NCBI GenBank assembly: GCA_910587455.1
Contig: CAJULK010000011.1
Coordinates: 1 to 64,000 of the forward strand
Reading direction: 5' to 3'
DNA length: 64,000 nucleotides
Origin: an uncultured Christensenellaceae bacterium
GTDB taxonomy: Bacteria > Bacillota > Clostridia > Christensenellales > Pumilibacteraceae
The notes beneath the pieces are model-generated. The model searched no databases. It saw nothing but the letters and a program-made list of their open reading frames with translations, and had not been told where the DNA came from. Shown here in pieces: positions 15,449 to 23,658 of this stretch (the stretch's first letter is position 1; each line of letters begins with the position of its first letter). The position numbers and the translations under genes were made by a program.

Positions 15449-16060
15449 ATGAAAATCAACATGCTATCCGAAGGCGGCGGTTGGGAAACTTGGGTATTCG
15501 TAGGCGTTTTGGCGTTGCTCGTTATAGCGCTGCTCGTAGTTCCCATGTTCACCAACAAGAAGCGCGCAAAACAGACTGCCGAGCTTCATAACTCGCTCAA
15601 ACCCGGCGACGTTATAAAGACCGTCGGCGGTATGATCGGTACGATCAAAGAGATCCGTCAGATCTCCGCAGTCGATAAAGAAATGGTCATCGAAACGGGA
15701 GAGGGCGAAAACAAGTGCACGATGACTTTTGATATTCAGGCTTTGTATCAGATCCTCAGCCGTTCCAACGCGCCTGCGCCCGTTGCGGACGAGACGGAAG
15801 CCGATCTCGTCGCCGAGAGTGAAGTAAAGCCCGAAGTTTCCGCGGAACCCGAAAAGCCCGCTATCGAAAAAGAAGAAATCAAGGCGGAAGAACCGGTTCA
15901 GACCGAAAAGCCTGCGGAAGTAAGCGCCGAGGCGGAAACCGTCGCTACGGACGAAGCGCCTGCACCCGCCGAAGCCGCGGTGAAAGCCGAGCCTGTCAAA
16001 GCTGCGACTCCCGCAAAGAAAAAGCCAGTAAAGAGCGCAAACGCAAAGGCGAAAAAATAA
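15449..16060 (+). CDS. yajC: Sec translocase accessory subunit YajC with an extended acidic/proline tail
   Basis: YajC is a small membrane protein that accompanies SecDF in protein export. Residues ~13-33 are the single membrane helix, followed by the basic NKKRAK stretch and the conserved cytoplasmic domain: LKPGDVIKTVGGMIGTIKEI...VIETGEG...MTFDIQALYQIL. The family is normally ~90-110 residues. Here residues ~115-203 are an added low-complexity tail rich in Glu, Pro, Ala and Lys, ending in a Lys/Ala-rich basic segment. The start follows TAGGAGAG. secD and secF lie about 2.3 kb downstream with the SCIFF genes in between, an arrangement common in Clostridia. Confidence 0.9.
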   Translation: MKINMLSEGGGWETWVFVGVLALLVIALLVVPMFTNKKRAKQTAELHNSLKPGDVIKTVGGMIGTIKEIRQISAVDKEMVIETGEGENKCTMTFDIQALYQILSRSNAPAPVADETEADLVAESEVKPEVSAEPEKPAIEKEEIKAEEPVQTEKPAEVSAEAETVATDEAPAPAEAAVKAEPVKAATPAKKKPVKSANAKAKK

Positions 16061-16127
16061 TCCGAACGAAACGAAGTCTGTTTATCCGAAAATCGTACGG
16101 ATTTGTATAGTTAAGTAATAAATAGAC

Positions 16128-16168
16128 AAGCCTTCGCATACCTTAGTTGTGTATGCGGAGGTTTTATT
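16128..16168 (+). terminator. Terminator-like hairpin that contains the ribosome binding site of the next gene
   Basis: CCTTCGCATAC (16131-16141) pairs with GTATGCGGAGG (16151-16161) with one G-T pair; AAG/TTT can extend it. TTTTATTT follows. The 3' arm includes GGAGG, which is the Shine-Dalgarno for the ATG at 16170. It may attenuate transcription and block translation together. Confidence 0.7.
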
Positions 16169-16169
16169 T

Positions 16170-16583
16170 ATGCGGACAAGAACAAAAATCAAAAAGCAAT
16201 CAACCGGCGGTAAGGATCGCGGATACGTTTTCGAGATCGTAAAAGCCAATATAATCGCGCTTATCGTTGCGCTTATATCGATATTGCTTTCGGCACTCAT
16301 TGTAAAATTTTTCTCTGTTTCCGATTCGGCGATTCCGATCATAAACCAAGTTATAAAAAGCGTAGCCGTATTCGTCGGTTGTTTGATATCGCTCAAAAAG
16401 CCCAAGAACGGGTGGCTTCGCGGAATGATATGCGGATTTATTTTCGTATGGTTGTCGTTCATCGTATTTTCGCTGCTCGATGCGAAATTCGTATTCGGGC
16501 TGTCGCTGCTTAACGACTGCGTGCTCGGAACGGTATCCGGTATGATAAGCGGAATCATAGCCGTCAATATTCGCAGACGCTGA
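16170..16583 (+). CDS. TIGR04086 family membrane protein
   Basis: This 137-residue integral membrane protein has four hydrophobic helices (at ~25-45, 55-74, 83-106 and 113-131) and a basic N-terminus. In topology, length and position it matches TIGR04086, a family of unknown function that in Clostridia sits between yajC and the SCIFF genes. I chose the ATG at 16170, with GGAGG at a proper 8-nt distance; a GTG at 16149 would lie within the hairpin loop and has no ribosome binding site. The ribosome binding site is buried in a stable hairpin, so expression may depend on the ribosome or polymerase opening it. Confidence 0.75.
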   Translation: MRTRTKIKKQSTGGKDRGYVFEIVKANIIALIVALISILLSALIVKFFSVSDSAIPIINQVIKSVAVFVGCLISLKKPKNGWLRGMICGFIFVWLSFIVFSLLDAKFVFGLSLLNDCVLGTVSGMISGIIAVNIRRR

Positions 16584-16618
16584 ACTTTTCGAATAATCGT
16601 CAAATAGTGCATAATCGC

Positions 16619-16647
16619 TTGATTTTTGCACGGCGATAATGTATAAT
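16619..16647 (+). promoter_or_regulatory. Promoter of scfA-scfB
   Basis: TTGATT (16619-16624), a 17-bp spacer and TATAAT (16642-16647). The leader of ~20 nt carries GGAGGA. Confidence 0.85.
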
Positions 16648-16673
16648 ACAACAAAAGAAATTCGGAGGACATT

Positions 16674-16847
16674 ATGACACATATCAAGGTTATCAGAAAA
16701 TCGACTGTAGAAAACGGCTGCGATACCGCTTGCGGCGAGTGCCAAACGAGCTGTCAATCGGCTTGCAAAACGAGTTGCACCGTAGGAAATCAGTCATGCG
16801 AGCGCAAAACAGTCAAAGTGTTGAATCCCCAAAAGAAGCAAAAATAA
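16674..16847 (+). CDS. scfA: SCIFF ribosomally made peptide precursor
   Basis: The 57-residue product has the SCIFF core almost unchanged (GECQTSCQSACKTSCTVGNQ), so identity is secure. SCIFF peptides are nearly universal in Clostridia and receive thioether crosslinks from the radical-SAM maturase encoded next door; their role is not established. Two deviations stand out. There are seven cysteines (C16, C20, C23, C27, C31, C35, C42) instead of the six that name the family; the extra one is in the NGCDTAC segment. And about 14 residues, basic and ending NPQKKQK, follow the usual C-terminus. The ATG follows GGAGGA with good spacing. scfB begins one base after the stop. Confidence 0.95.
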   Translation: MTHIKVIRKSTVENGCDTACGECQTSCQSACKTSCTVGNQSCERKTVKVLNPQKKQK

Positions 16848-16848
16848 T

Positions 16849-18168
16849 ATGGTTCATACCTTTGGGCTAAAGAACCGACTGTTTGCTTTGGACACGGAAA
16901 GCGGCTCGTTTTTCGAAATCGACCGCATAGTCAAGGCTTTGCTGGACGGCGACGATATGTCGCCGTTTTCGTCGTGTGAAATCGAAGAAGCCCGCTCGGA
17001 GATCGAGCGACTGAAAGACGAAGGCATTTTATTCGCCCCGGATGTCTGCGCGGTGCTCCCGCCGTATACACCGATCGTAAAAGCCATGTGTCTTAACGTA
17101 TCGCATAACTGCAATCTCGCGTGCGAGTATTGTTTTGCCGACGGCGGAACATACAATGACGAACGCCGCAATATGTCGTTCGAAACGGCAAAGGCTGCGA
17201 TAGACATGCTCATAGATATGAGCGGATCGAGACGTAATCTCGAAGTGGACTTTTTCGGCGGCGAACCGATGCTCGATTTCGATGTCGTTAAGCGCACCGT
17301 TTTATATGCTCGGGCGATCGAAAAGCAAAAAAACAAGAATTTCAGATTTACCATAACGACAAACGCATATAAGCTCTCTGACGATGATATCGAATTTTTC
17401 AACGAGCATATGTATAATGTCGTAATAAGTATAGACGGACGAAAATGCGTTCACGACCGAGTGCGTAAAACGGTGAGCGGTAAAGAGTCGTTCGATGTCG
17501 TCATAAATAACGCTTTACGGTTTAGAAAAGCGAGAAAAGGGCAATATTATGTGCGAGGAACGTTTACTCGCTACAATCTCGATTTTTGCTCCGACGTATT
17601 GTATCTTAACGATCTCGGATTCGATCAGATATCTATCGAGCCCGTCGTTTTGAAAGCGGACAGCCCTATGGCAATACGTGAAAGCGATTTGCCGGCAGTG
17701 CTTTCCGAATACGAAAAACTTGCAGAAGAGTATCTCGAGCGAAGAAAGACCGATAAATGGTTTAATTTTTTCCACTTTATGATCGACGTTGACAATGCGC
17801 CTTGTGCCGTCAAGAGACTCAAAGGCTGCGGTGCCGGCGGGGAATACGTGGCTGTCGCTCCGGACGGTACGGTTTATCCTTGCCATCAATTCGACGGTAT
17901 TCCGCGTGCGGCGCTCGGAAACGTGTTCGATCGCAAGCTCGACGACGGGCTTCGCAGAAAACTGTACGAATGTTCCGTGCCGACAAAGACCGAATGCTCG
18001 AATTGTTGGGCTAAGTATTATTGTTCGGGCGGGTGCATGGCTAATTCGTACAAGTTCAACGGCGATATAAACGAACCCTATAAACCTGCGTGCGAAATGA
18101 TGAAAAAGCGCGTTGAGTGTGCTCTTGCGGTTAAAGCTATCGAGGAAAGCGATGTCCCTTGCGAATAA
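16849..18168 (+). CDS. scfB: Radical-SAM SCIFF maturase
   Basis: This 439-residue enzyme installs thioether bonds in the SCIFF peptide. The N-terminal ~80 residues form a peptide-recognition region. The radical-SAM core has the CxxxCxxC cluster site (CNLACEYC, residues ~88-95) and the GGEP motif (FFGGEPMLDF). The C-terminal SPASM domain has the cysteine pattern expected for two auxiliary 4Fe-4S clusters: CAVKRLKGCGAGG, YPCHQF, CSNCWAKYYCSGGC and a final CEMM. It starts one base after scfA and has no strong ribosome binding site of its own, so it is translationally coupled to the much more abundant precursor. It acts in the cytoplasm. Confidence 0.95.
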   Translation: MVHTFGLKNRLFALDTESGSFFEIDRIVKALLDGDDMSPFSSCEIEEARSEIERLKDEGILFAPDVCAVLPPYTPIVKAMCLNVSHNCNLACEYCFADGGTYNDERRNMSFETAKAAIDMLIDMSGSRRNLEVDFFGGEPMLDFDVVKRTVLYARAIEKQKNKNFRFTITTNAYKLSDDDIEFFNEHMYNVVISIDGRKCVHDRVRKTVSGKESFDVVINNALRFRKARKGQYYVRGTFTRYNLDFCSDVLYLNDLGFDQISIEPVVLKADSPMAIRESDLPAVLSEYEKLAEEYLERRKTDKWFNFFHFMIDVDNAPCAVKRLKGCGAGGEYVAVAPDGTVYPCHQFDGIPRAALGNVFDRKLDDGLRRKLYECSVPTKTECSNCWAKYYCSGGCMANSYKFNGDINEPYKPACEMMKKRVECALAVKAIEESDVPCE

Positions 18169-18243
18169 TGCTCGCATATAAGTGCGAGGCTTGCGGGACG
18201 CCGAAAAATTATAAAAAAGTTCGGTAATTCGCTACGGAAATAT

Positions 18244-18272
18244 TTGACTTGTGCGCGGGTTTTTAATATAAT
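18244..18272 (+). promoter_or_regulatory. Promoter of secDF
   Basis: TTGACT (18244-18249), a 17-bp spacer and TATAAT (18267-18272). The leader is about 65 nt. Confidence 0.85.
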
Positions 18273-18344
18273 ATATAAGTTAATATCGGTAAAATGGAGT
18301 AAAGTATATTATTTCATTTCTAACTACGGACGTGGAGAACAGCT

Positions 18345-19877
18345 ATGGACGAAACAACGTCTTTTACGGAGACGGAGCAAACGACGGATAACAAGAACGG
18401 TTCGTCGGGACGCAAAGCTCCGATTGCGCCGTCGGCGCATAAAGCCGTCAAAAAGAAATCTACAATCACCAAACTCGTTTTCATCGGGATAGCGCTTGTA
18501 CTCGGGTTGATTTTGGCGTTCTGTCCGATGCAGTTCGGACTTAAAAAGTATCAGCCGTTTTTGTCGAAAGAGGCGATAAGTCTTGGTCTCGATCTCGAGG
18601 GCGGTATTTATGCCGTCTATGAGGCGGGCAATACGGACACGGACGGATTCGACGCCAAGATGGAGGGTACCCGTGCGGCGCTCGAAAGTTTGCTTGCGAG
18701 CAAAGGTCAAACGGAAGCTACGGTAGTGCGCGAGGGCAATACCCGTATTCGCGTGGAAATACCGGGTGCCGAAGATACCGAAGATTTATTGTCTATAATC
18801 GGCGAGCCTGCGCAAATATCGTTTGTGCTCGACGACACCGGCGAAACGGTTCTTACGGGTGAGGACGTTGTCAGCGCGGATTCCTACTACAGCGCTAACG
18901 ACGGCGGTTACGTAGTGTCGCTCGAACTCACTTCGGGCGGTCAGGACAAGTTCCACGAAGCTACGTCGAACAATATCGGCAAAACGATGAGCATAGTCGT
19001 TACTATCGGCGGAGAATCCACAACAGTCAGTCAGCCGTCCATAAACTCGGCAATCAGCGGTAATGCGATAATATCGGGCAACTTTACGGCGGAATCGTCC
19101 GAGCGGCTTGCAAATCAGATTATGAGCGGCACGTTCGACGTTGCGCTCGAACTGCGCGAGACGGATACTATTTCGCCGACACTCGGTAACGATGCGCTCA
19201 AATACGGTCTCATTGCGGGTATAGTCGGGTTTTCGCTCGTAATCGTGTTTATGTGTATTATGTACGGAATGCTCGGGCTTACGGCTACGATCGCATTGCT
19301 GTTCTACTTGATAATTTATCTGTTCTTCCTTGCGGCTTTGCCGTGGGTTCAGCTTACGCTTCCCGGAATCGCTGGTATCTTGCTGAGTATAGGTATGGCG
19401 GTCGATGCAAACGTTATAGTTTTCGAACGCATAAAAGAAGAATACAGAAACGGTAAATCGATCATGGCTGCGTATCATGCCGGCTTCAAAAAGGCTTTGT
19501 TCGCCATACTCGACAGTAACGTGACCACGGTTATCGCGTGTATATTGTTGTTGCTTCTCGGAACGGGTTCGGTAAGCGGTTTTGCGCTTACGTTGCTTGT
19601 GGGTGTTCTCGTTTCGTTGTTTACGTCGCTTGCCGTTACTCGCGGACTTCTCAAATACTTTATCAACCTCAATTCCTACAACGCCAAGATTTACAGACTG
19701 AAGCGCGGCAAGCAGTTCGAGAATCTCGAAGCCGATTCGACCGCGCAAGCCGTTCTCGAAGAAATGCAGCGTGAAGAAATGGAAAAGAAGCAGGCAAAGG
19801 AAGCGAAGAAAGAGAAAAACCGTGCCAAAAAAGAGCGTAGCTCGCAAAAAATCAATAACGGAGGGGAAACGGCATAA
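18345..19877 (+). CDS. secD: Protein translocase subunit SecD
   Basis: SecD is an RND-type membrane protein that uses the proton or sodium gradient to help pull exported proteins out of SecYEG. The 510-residue protein has a ~40-residue polar N-terminus, a first membrane helix at ~43-63, the SLGLDLEGG motif at the start of the periplasmic-type P1 domain, and a C-terminal bundle of five helices with the conserved LLSIGMAVDANVIVFERIKEE motif. The C-terminal tail is highly charged (Glu/Lys/Arg). The start follows GGAGA. The secD stop TAA shares its last base with the secF ATG, so translation is coupled. Confidence 0.95.
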   Translation: MDETTSFTETEQTTDNKNGSSGRKAPIAPSAHKAVKKKSTITKLVFIGIALVLGLILAFCPMQFGLKKYQPFLSKEAISLGLDLEGGIYAVYEAGNTDTDGFDAKMEGTRAALESLLASKGQTEATVVREGNTRIRVEIPGAEDTEDLLSIIGEPAQISFVLDDTGETVLTGEDVVSADSYYSANDGGYVVSLELTSGGQDKFHEATSNNIGKTMSIVVTIGGESTTVSQPSINSAISGNAIISGNFTAESSERLANQIMSGTFDVALELRETDTISPTLGNDALKYGLIAGIVGFSLVIVFMCIMYGMLGLTATIALLFYLIIYLFFLAALPWVQLTLPGIAGILLSIGMAVDANVIVFERIKEEYRNGKSIMAAYHAGFKKALFAILDSNVTTVIACILLLLLGTGSVSGFALTLLVGVLVSLFTSLAVTRGLLKYFINLNSYNAKIYRLKRGKQFENLEADSTAQAVLEEMQREEMEKKQAKEAKKEKNRAKKERSSQKINNGGETA

Positions 19878-21244
19878 TGAAAAAATTAAGCAACCTCCTC
19901 GAAAAAGACTTTCATATAGTCGAAAAGCGAAAGATACTGTTTTCCATCCCGATCGTTCTTTTTGTGATAGCGGCGATTTTGATGATCGTATTTCGCTTTA
20001 CAAACGGTTCGCCGCTCAATCTCGGTACCGATTTTACGGGCGGATATTCAATGCAAGTGCAGCTCGGCGATAAGCTGACCGACGATAATTACGAATTGTA
20101 TTGCAACCGTATACGCAGAGCGTTGAGCGTGGTTACCACAGAGGACGGAGAGTCGTATTCTATCTCGATAGACGGTATGCAGCGTCAAAGCGCCGGAACG
20201 TCAAAAGACTCCGTGTATTTCAAGTATTTCGCACTCAAAGGCGTGAGCGAGTCAGATATGACGGGAAAAGTCAACGACGCAATCAAGAGAGCGCTTGAAG
20301 ACAAAGTGCTTCTCGCGATTCCCGCGGTGGATATTTCGGATAAAAAAGTTACGCTTACTTATAACGAAGTACTTGTAGATTTGCCGGAAAATCCCGATTC
20401 GTCTTTCAGATGGATGAAGCAAAAGTTTATCGATTTGGTGCCCGAACTTAATGAGTCTTCGGCGGCAGGAATAGTTTTTGCCGGCAATGACTCGGATGCG
20501 GCGATAACGCTCGGCGATAATCCCAAGCAAATCGTCATTTCGTTGGACGCCATCAATAATAATGCAACGGTAAAAGATGCGATCATGTCGGGTATGGTGC
20601 GCGACGATCAATATTCTTCGCGCGTGCTCATCGGCGGCATGGTAGGCGCGACCGTTTCGTCGGAATTGCTGTTTAACGCTATACTTGCCGTATCGCTTGC
20701 GCTTGTGTTCATGTTATGCTATATTGGATTGCGATTCCAGCTGTCGAGCGGTCTTGCATGTATTATAGCGTTGTTCCACGATATACTCATAATGTTCGCG
20801 TTTATGGCTATATTCGGCATAGAGATCAACAGCACGTTTATTGCGGCGCTCATAACGATTCTCGGATATTCGATCAACAACTCGATAATCATATTCGACA
20901 GAGTGCGTGAAAACATGCGGTCGATACATGCCAAAACAATGACGCCCGAGCAGATCGCCAACAAGTCTATTAAAGAGACTTTGATGCGTTCAGTAAATAC
21001 AACGATCACTACTTTGATAATGATAGCGATGGTAGCGATTATCGGTGTGCCCGATATAAGAATATTTGCTATTCCCATTATCGTCGGATTGGTCGCGGGT
21101 ACGTTCTCGTCTATTTGTATTGCACCTACGTTCTGGGCATTGTTCCAGCGCGTCGGTAAGAACAGACAGAATTTCAATCTTCCGCCCAAATCGAAAAAAA
21201 CAAAAACCAAAAAGACGACGACTCCTTCGGAAGTCGGTGCTTAA
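19877..21244 (+). CDS. secF: Protein translocase subunit SecF
   Basis: This is the partner of SecD in the SecDF complex. At 455 residues it is longer than the ~300 usual for SecF. The first helix (~21-42) is followed by NLGTDFTGGYSMQVQ, then an extended extracytoplasmic region of roughly 220 residues, which accounts for the extra length. The last five helices include the SecF hallmark SINNSIIIFDRVREN and the SVNTTITTL motif. A basic Lys/Thr tail ends the protein. The first base of its ATG is the last base of the secD stop. Confidence 0.93.
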   Translation: MKKLSNLLEKDFHIVEKRKILFSIPIVLFVIAAILMIVFRFTNGSPLNLGTDFTGGYSMQVQLGDKLTDDNYELYCNRIRRALSVVTTEDGESYSISIDGMQRQSAGTSKDSVYFKYFALKGVSESDMTGKVNDAIKRALEDKVLLAIPAVDISDKKVTLTYNEVLVDLPENPDSSFRWMKQKFIDLVPELNESSAAGIVFAGNDSDAAITLGDNPKQIVISLDAINNNATVKDAIMSGMVRDDQYSSRVLIGGMVGATVSSELLFNAILAVSLALVFMLCYIGLRFQLSSGLACIIALFHDILIMFAFMAIFGIEINSTFIAALITILGYSINNSIIIFDRVRENMRSIHAKTMTPEQIANKSIKETLMRSVNTTITTLIMIAMVAIIGVPDIRIFAIPIIVGLVAGTFSSICIAPTFWALFQRVGKNRQNFNLPPKSKKTKTKKTTTPSEVGA

Positions 21245-21256
21245 AACCGCTGTCAT

Positions 21257-21284
21257 AAAAGCCTTCCGCGTGTGAAGGCTTTTT
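21257..21284 (+). terminator. Terminator after secF
   Basis: AAAGCCTTC (21258-21266) pairs with GAAGGCTTT (21274-21282) and T residues follow. Confidence 0.85.
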
Positions 21285-21315
21285 GTCGTAATCGAAAAAA
21301 AGTAAAGGGTAAACA

Positions 21316-23658
21316 ATGAACTTGACAACGCAGAAAATCAGCGACGTTATACCCGATGAAAAGACGGTAGAGCGGATCGGCGAACAACTCGGGTTAAACA
21401 AGAAACTCGTCGAGTTGTTGTTTTTGCGCGGTTACGACAATGTGGATTCGGTAAATGTATTTTTACATCCCGACGAGGAATTTTTGTATTCGCCCGACAC
21501 TATGCTCGGCATGAACGAATGTAAAGAGAGGCTCGAATCGGCAATAGAGAACGGCGAAAAGGTAGTTGTTTACGGGGATTACGATGCGGACGGTATATGC
21601 GCTTCTGCAATACTGTCGCTCTATCTTTCGTCGCGTGGTTTGAACGTTTTGACGCATATTCCCGACAGGATCGGCGAAGGATACGGACTTAACGTAGACA
21701 GTATCGAGCGCATTATCGAAAATTCTATGCCCGATCTTATTTTAACTTGCGATTGCGGCATTTCGGCTATCGACGAGGTGGAGCTCGCAAAAGATCTCGG
21801 TGTGGACATTATTGTCACCGATCATCACGAAGTCGGCGAGCGCAGACCCGATTGTATAGTTGTCAATCCGCATCAAAGCGATTGCAAATATCCGTTCAAG
21901 GATCTGTGCGGCGCAGGCGTCGCGCTCAAGATCGTGCAGGCGCTCGGCGGCATCGAAGCAGCACGCAATTATTACGATCTTGCGGCGATAGCTACTGTAG
22001 CCGATCTTGTTAGTCTTACGGACGAAAACAGGCTTATAGTACAGCTCGGCTTGAAGAGCATGTCAAAGAGCAAGAACTTCGGCATACTCGCTCTTACGGA
22101 TTCTCTAAAGCTGAAAACGGTCACGTCGTCCGATATAGCTTTCAAGATAGCGCCGAGAATAAACGCCGCAGGCAGAATGGGCAGTGCGTACAGAGCTTTT
22201 GAGTTGTTTACTTCAAGCGATCCGACTGTCGTTTCGGAAAAGCTCGATCAGATTGTTAAAGCAAACAACGACAGAAAAACGCTTTGCGACGAGCTGTATG
22301 CTCAGGCTATAACAATGCTCAGATCGTTTGATCTTGTAAACGAGCGCGCCATTATAATAATGAGCGACAAGTGGGAAAAGGGAATTACGGGTATACTTGC
22401 CGCTCGGCTCGTCGGGGATTTTAAGCGCCCAGTCTTTGTGCTTGTTAAGAACAACGATGAATATAAAGGTACATGCAGAAGTATAGACGGTATAAACATA
22501 TATGAGCTATTAAGCAAAAATTCGGATCTGTTGAAAGAGTTCGGCGGGCACAATCAGGCTGCAGGCTTTACTATTCTTCCGCAGAACGTAGCTGAATTTA
22601 AGCGGCGAATACTCGACGAACTCTCGCAAGTCGATGTCGGAGAGTTTATTCCGTCGATTAAATACGACATGGAACTCGTGGAGTCCGACATAACGCAAGA
22701 GTTTGTCACATCGCTTGCAATGCTCGAGCCTACGGGAAACAACGGCAACCCGAAGCCGTTGTTTATGACGAAAACCGATTCTATATCGGCAATGCCGCTA
22801 AAGACCAATCCGAGTCATACGCTTTTGAAAACGCCGGGCGGATTGCAGTTGTTTGCTTACAATTCGTATTCGTTAAATACTTATTATAACGGTGCGACGC
22901 AGCGCGAACTTATATACGAGCTCGCAGACAGCGAGTATTCTCCGCGGCTGTATTTGCGCGGTTGTGCGTTAACGCGTCTTGCCGTCAATGATTCGATCGC
23001 TAAAGCCGGTTATTTGCGTATGCTCAATTATCCGAAGTCGCTTGAAGTGTTTTATAAAGAATATGAAGAGGACGAACTTGACAGGCTTATAGATAATCCG
23101 TTCGGCACGCTCGTTATTGCCGGCTGTAAAGAGACTTACGAAAAATTTGCGGCAAAATCTTATAAAAACGTTGTAATGCATGAGATTTTTGCGGAAACGG
23201 CGGTAAATGTGTATTCTCGCATTATTGTGTCGCCCGAGTTCGGCAAATCGTTCATGCTCGAAAATTATGAAAAGGTTATATTCCTCGATTATCCGCCGTC
23301 GCTCAATGTAATCGGCTATATTAACCGCAGATCTAAAGCAACTGTGTATATCCCGATCTATGACAACAGACACGATATATTCTCTTGCGTTAAGGCGGAC
23401 AGAAATGTTTTCGGAAAGTATTTCAATTCTATTAAGGCGAATTCGGTCAGCGTAAAAGCACCTAATATTTATGCGTATTTCAAAGCGCTGATAGCGCGTG
23501 ACAGAACGCTCGAGTTACCGCAGTTTATAGCGTGTTTGTCTGTGTTTACGCAGCTCGGTATAATGTCGTTCAGACCGGATAGCGGCATAACCGTAAAACA
23601 AGTCGTCAACCCGCTTGAGAACTCGGAAGTATACAGAACGATCGAGGCATGGCAATAA
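21316..23658 (+). CDS. recJ: Single-stranded-DNA-specific exonuclease RecJ
   Basis: RecJ degrades single-stranded DNA 5' to 3' in recombination and mismatch repair. The 780-residue protein has the DHH phosphoesterase motifs: DYDADG at 88-93 (metal ligands), then CDCGIS, TDHHEVG with D169-H170-H171, and INAAGRMGSA. The DHHA1 domain carries FGGHNQAAGFTI (~residue 410), and an OB-fold and a C-terminal extension follow. The ribosome binding site is AAAGGG. The stop TAA overlaps the ATG of relA (TAATG). In many Clostridia an adenine phosphoribosyltransferase gene lies between recJ and relA; it is absent here. Confidence 0.95.
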   Translation: MNLTTQKISDVIPDEKTVERIGEQLGLNKKLVELLFLRGYDNVDSVNVFLHPDEEFLYSPDTMLGMNECKERLESAIENGEKVVVYGDYDADGICASAILSLYLSSRGLNVLTHIPDRIGEGYGLNVDSIERIIENSMPDLILTCDCGISAIDEVELAKDLGVDIIVTDHHEVGERRPDCIVVNPHQSDCKYPFKDLCGAGVALKIVQALGGIEAARNYYDLAAIATVADLVSLTDENRLIVQLGLKSMSKSKNFGILALTDSLKLKTVTSSDIAFKIAPRINAAGRMGSAYRAFELFTSSDPTVVSEKLDQIVKANNDRKTLCDELYAQAITMLRSFDLVNERAIIIMSDKWEKGITGILAARLVGDFKRPVFVLVKNNDEYKGTCRSIDGINIYELLSKNSDLLKEFGGHNQAAGFTILPQNVAEFKRRILDELSQVDVGEFIPSIKYDMELVESDITQEFVTSLAMLEPTGNNGNPKPLFMTKTDSISAMPLKTNPSHTLLKTPGGLQLFAYNSYSLNTYYNGATQRELIYELADSEYSPRLYLRGCALTRLAVNDSIAKAGYLRMLNYPKSLEVFYKEYEEDELDRLIDNPFGTLVIAGCKETYEKFAAKSYKNVVMHEIFAETAVNVYSRIIVSPEFGKSFMLENYEKVIFLDYPPSLNVIGYINRRSKATVYIPIYDNRHDIFSCVKADRNVFGKYFNSIKANSVSVKAPNIYAYFKALIARDRTLELPQFIACLSVFTQLGIMSFRPDSGITVKQVVNPLENSEVYRTIEAWQ

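Noticed and set aside
16105..16110. TATAGT as a -10 for a promoter of the TIGR04086 gene.
   Set aside because: No plausible -35 at 16-18 bp.
18171..18188. CTCGCA...TGCGAG hairpin after scfB as a terminator.
   Set aside because: Only a 6-bp stem and no T-run; too weak to call.
18786..19847. A 353-codon minus-strand open frame inside secD.
   Set aside because: Low-complexity Arg/Tyr/Asn translation opposite a conserved gene.
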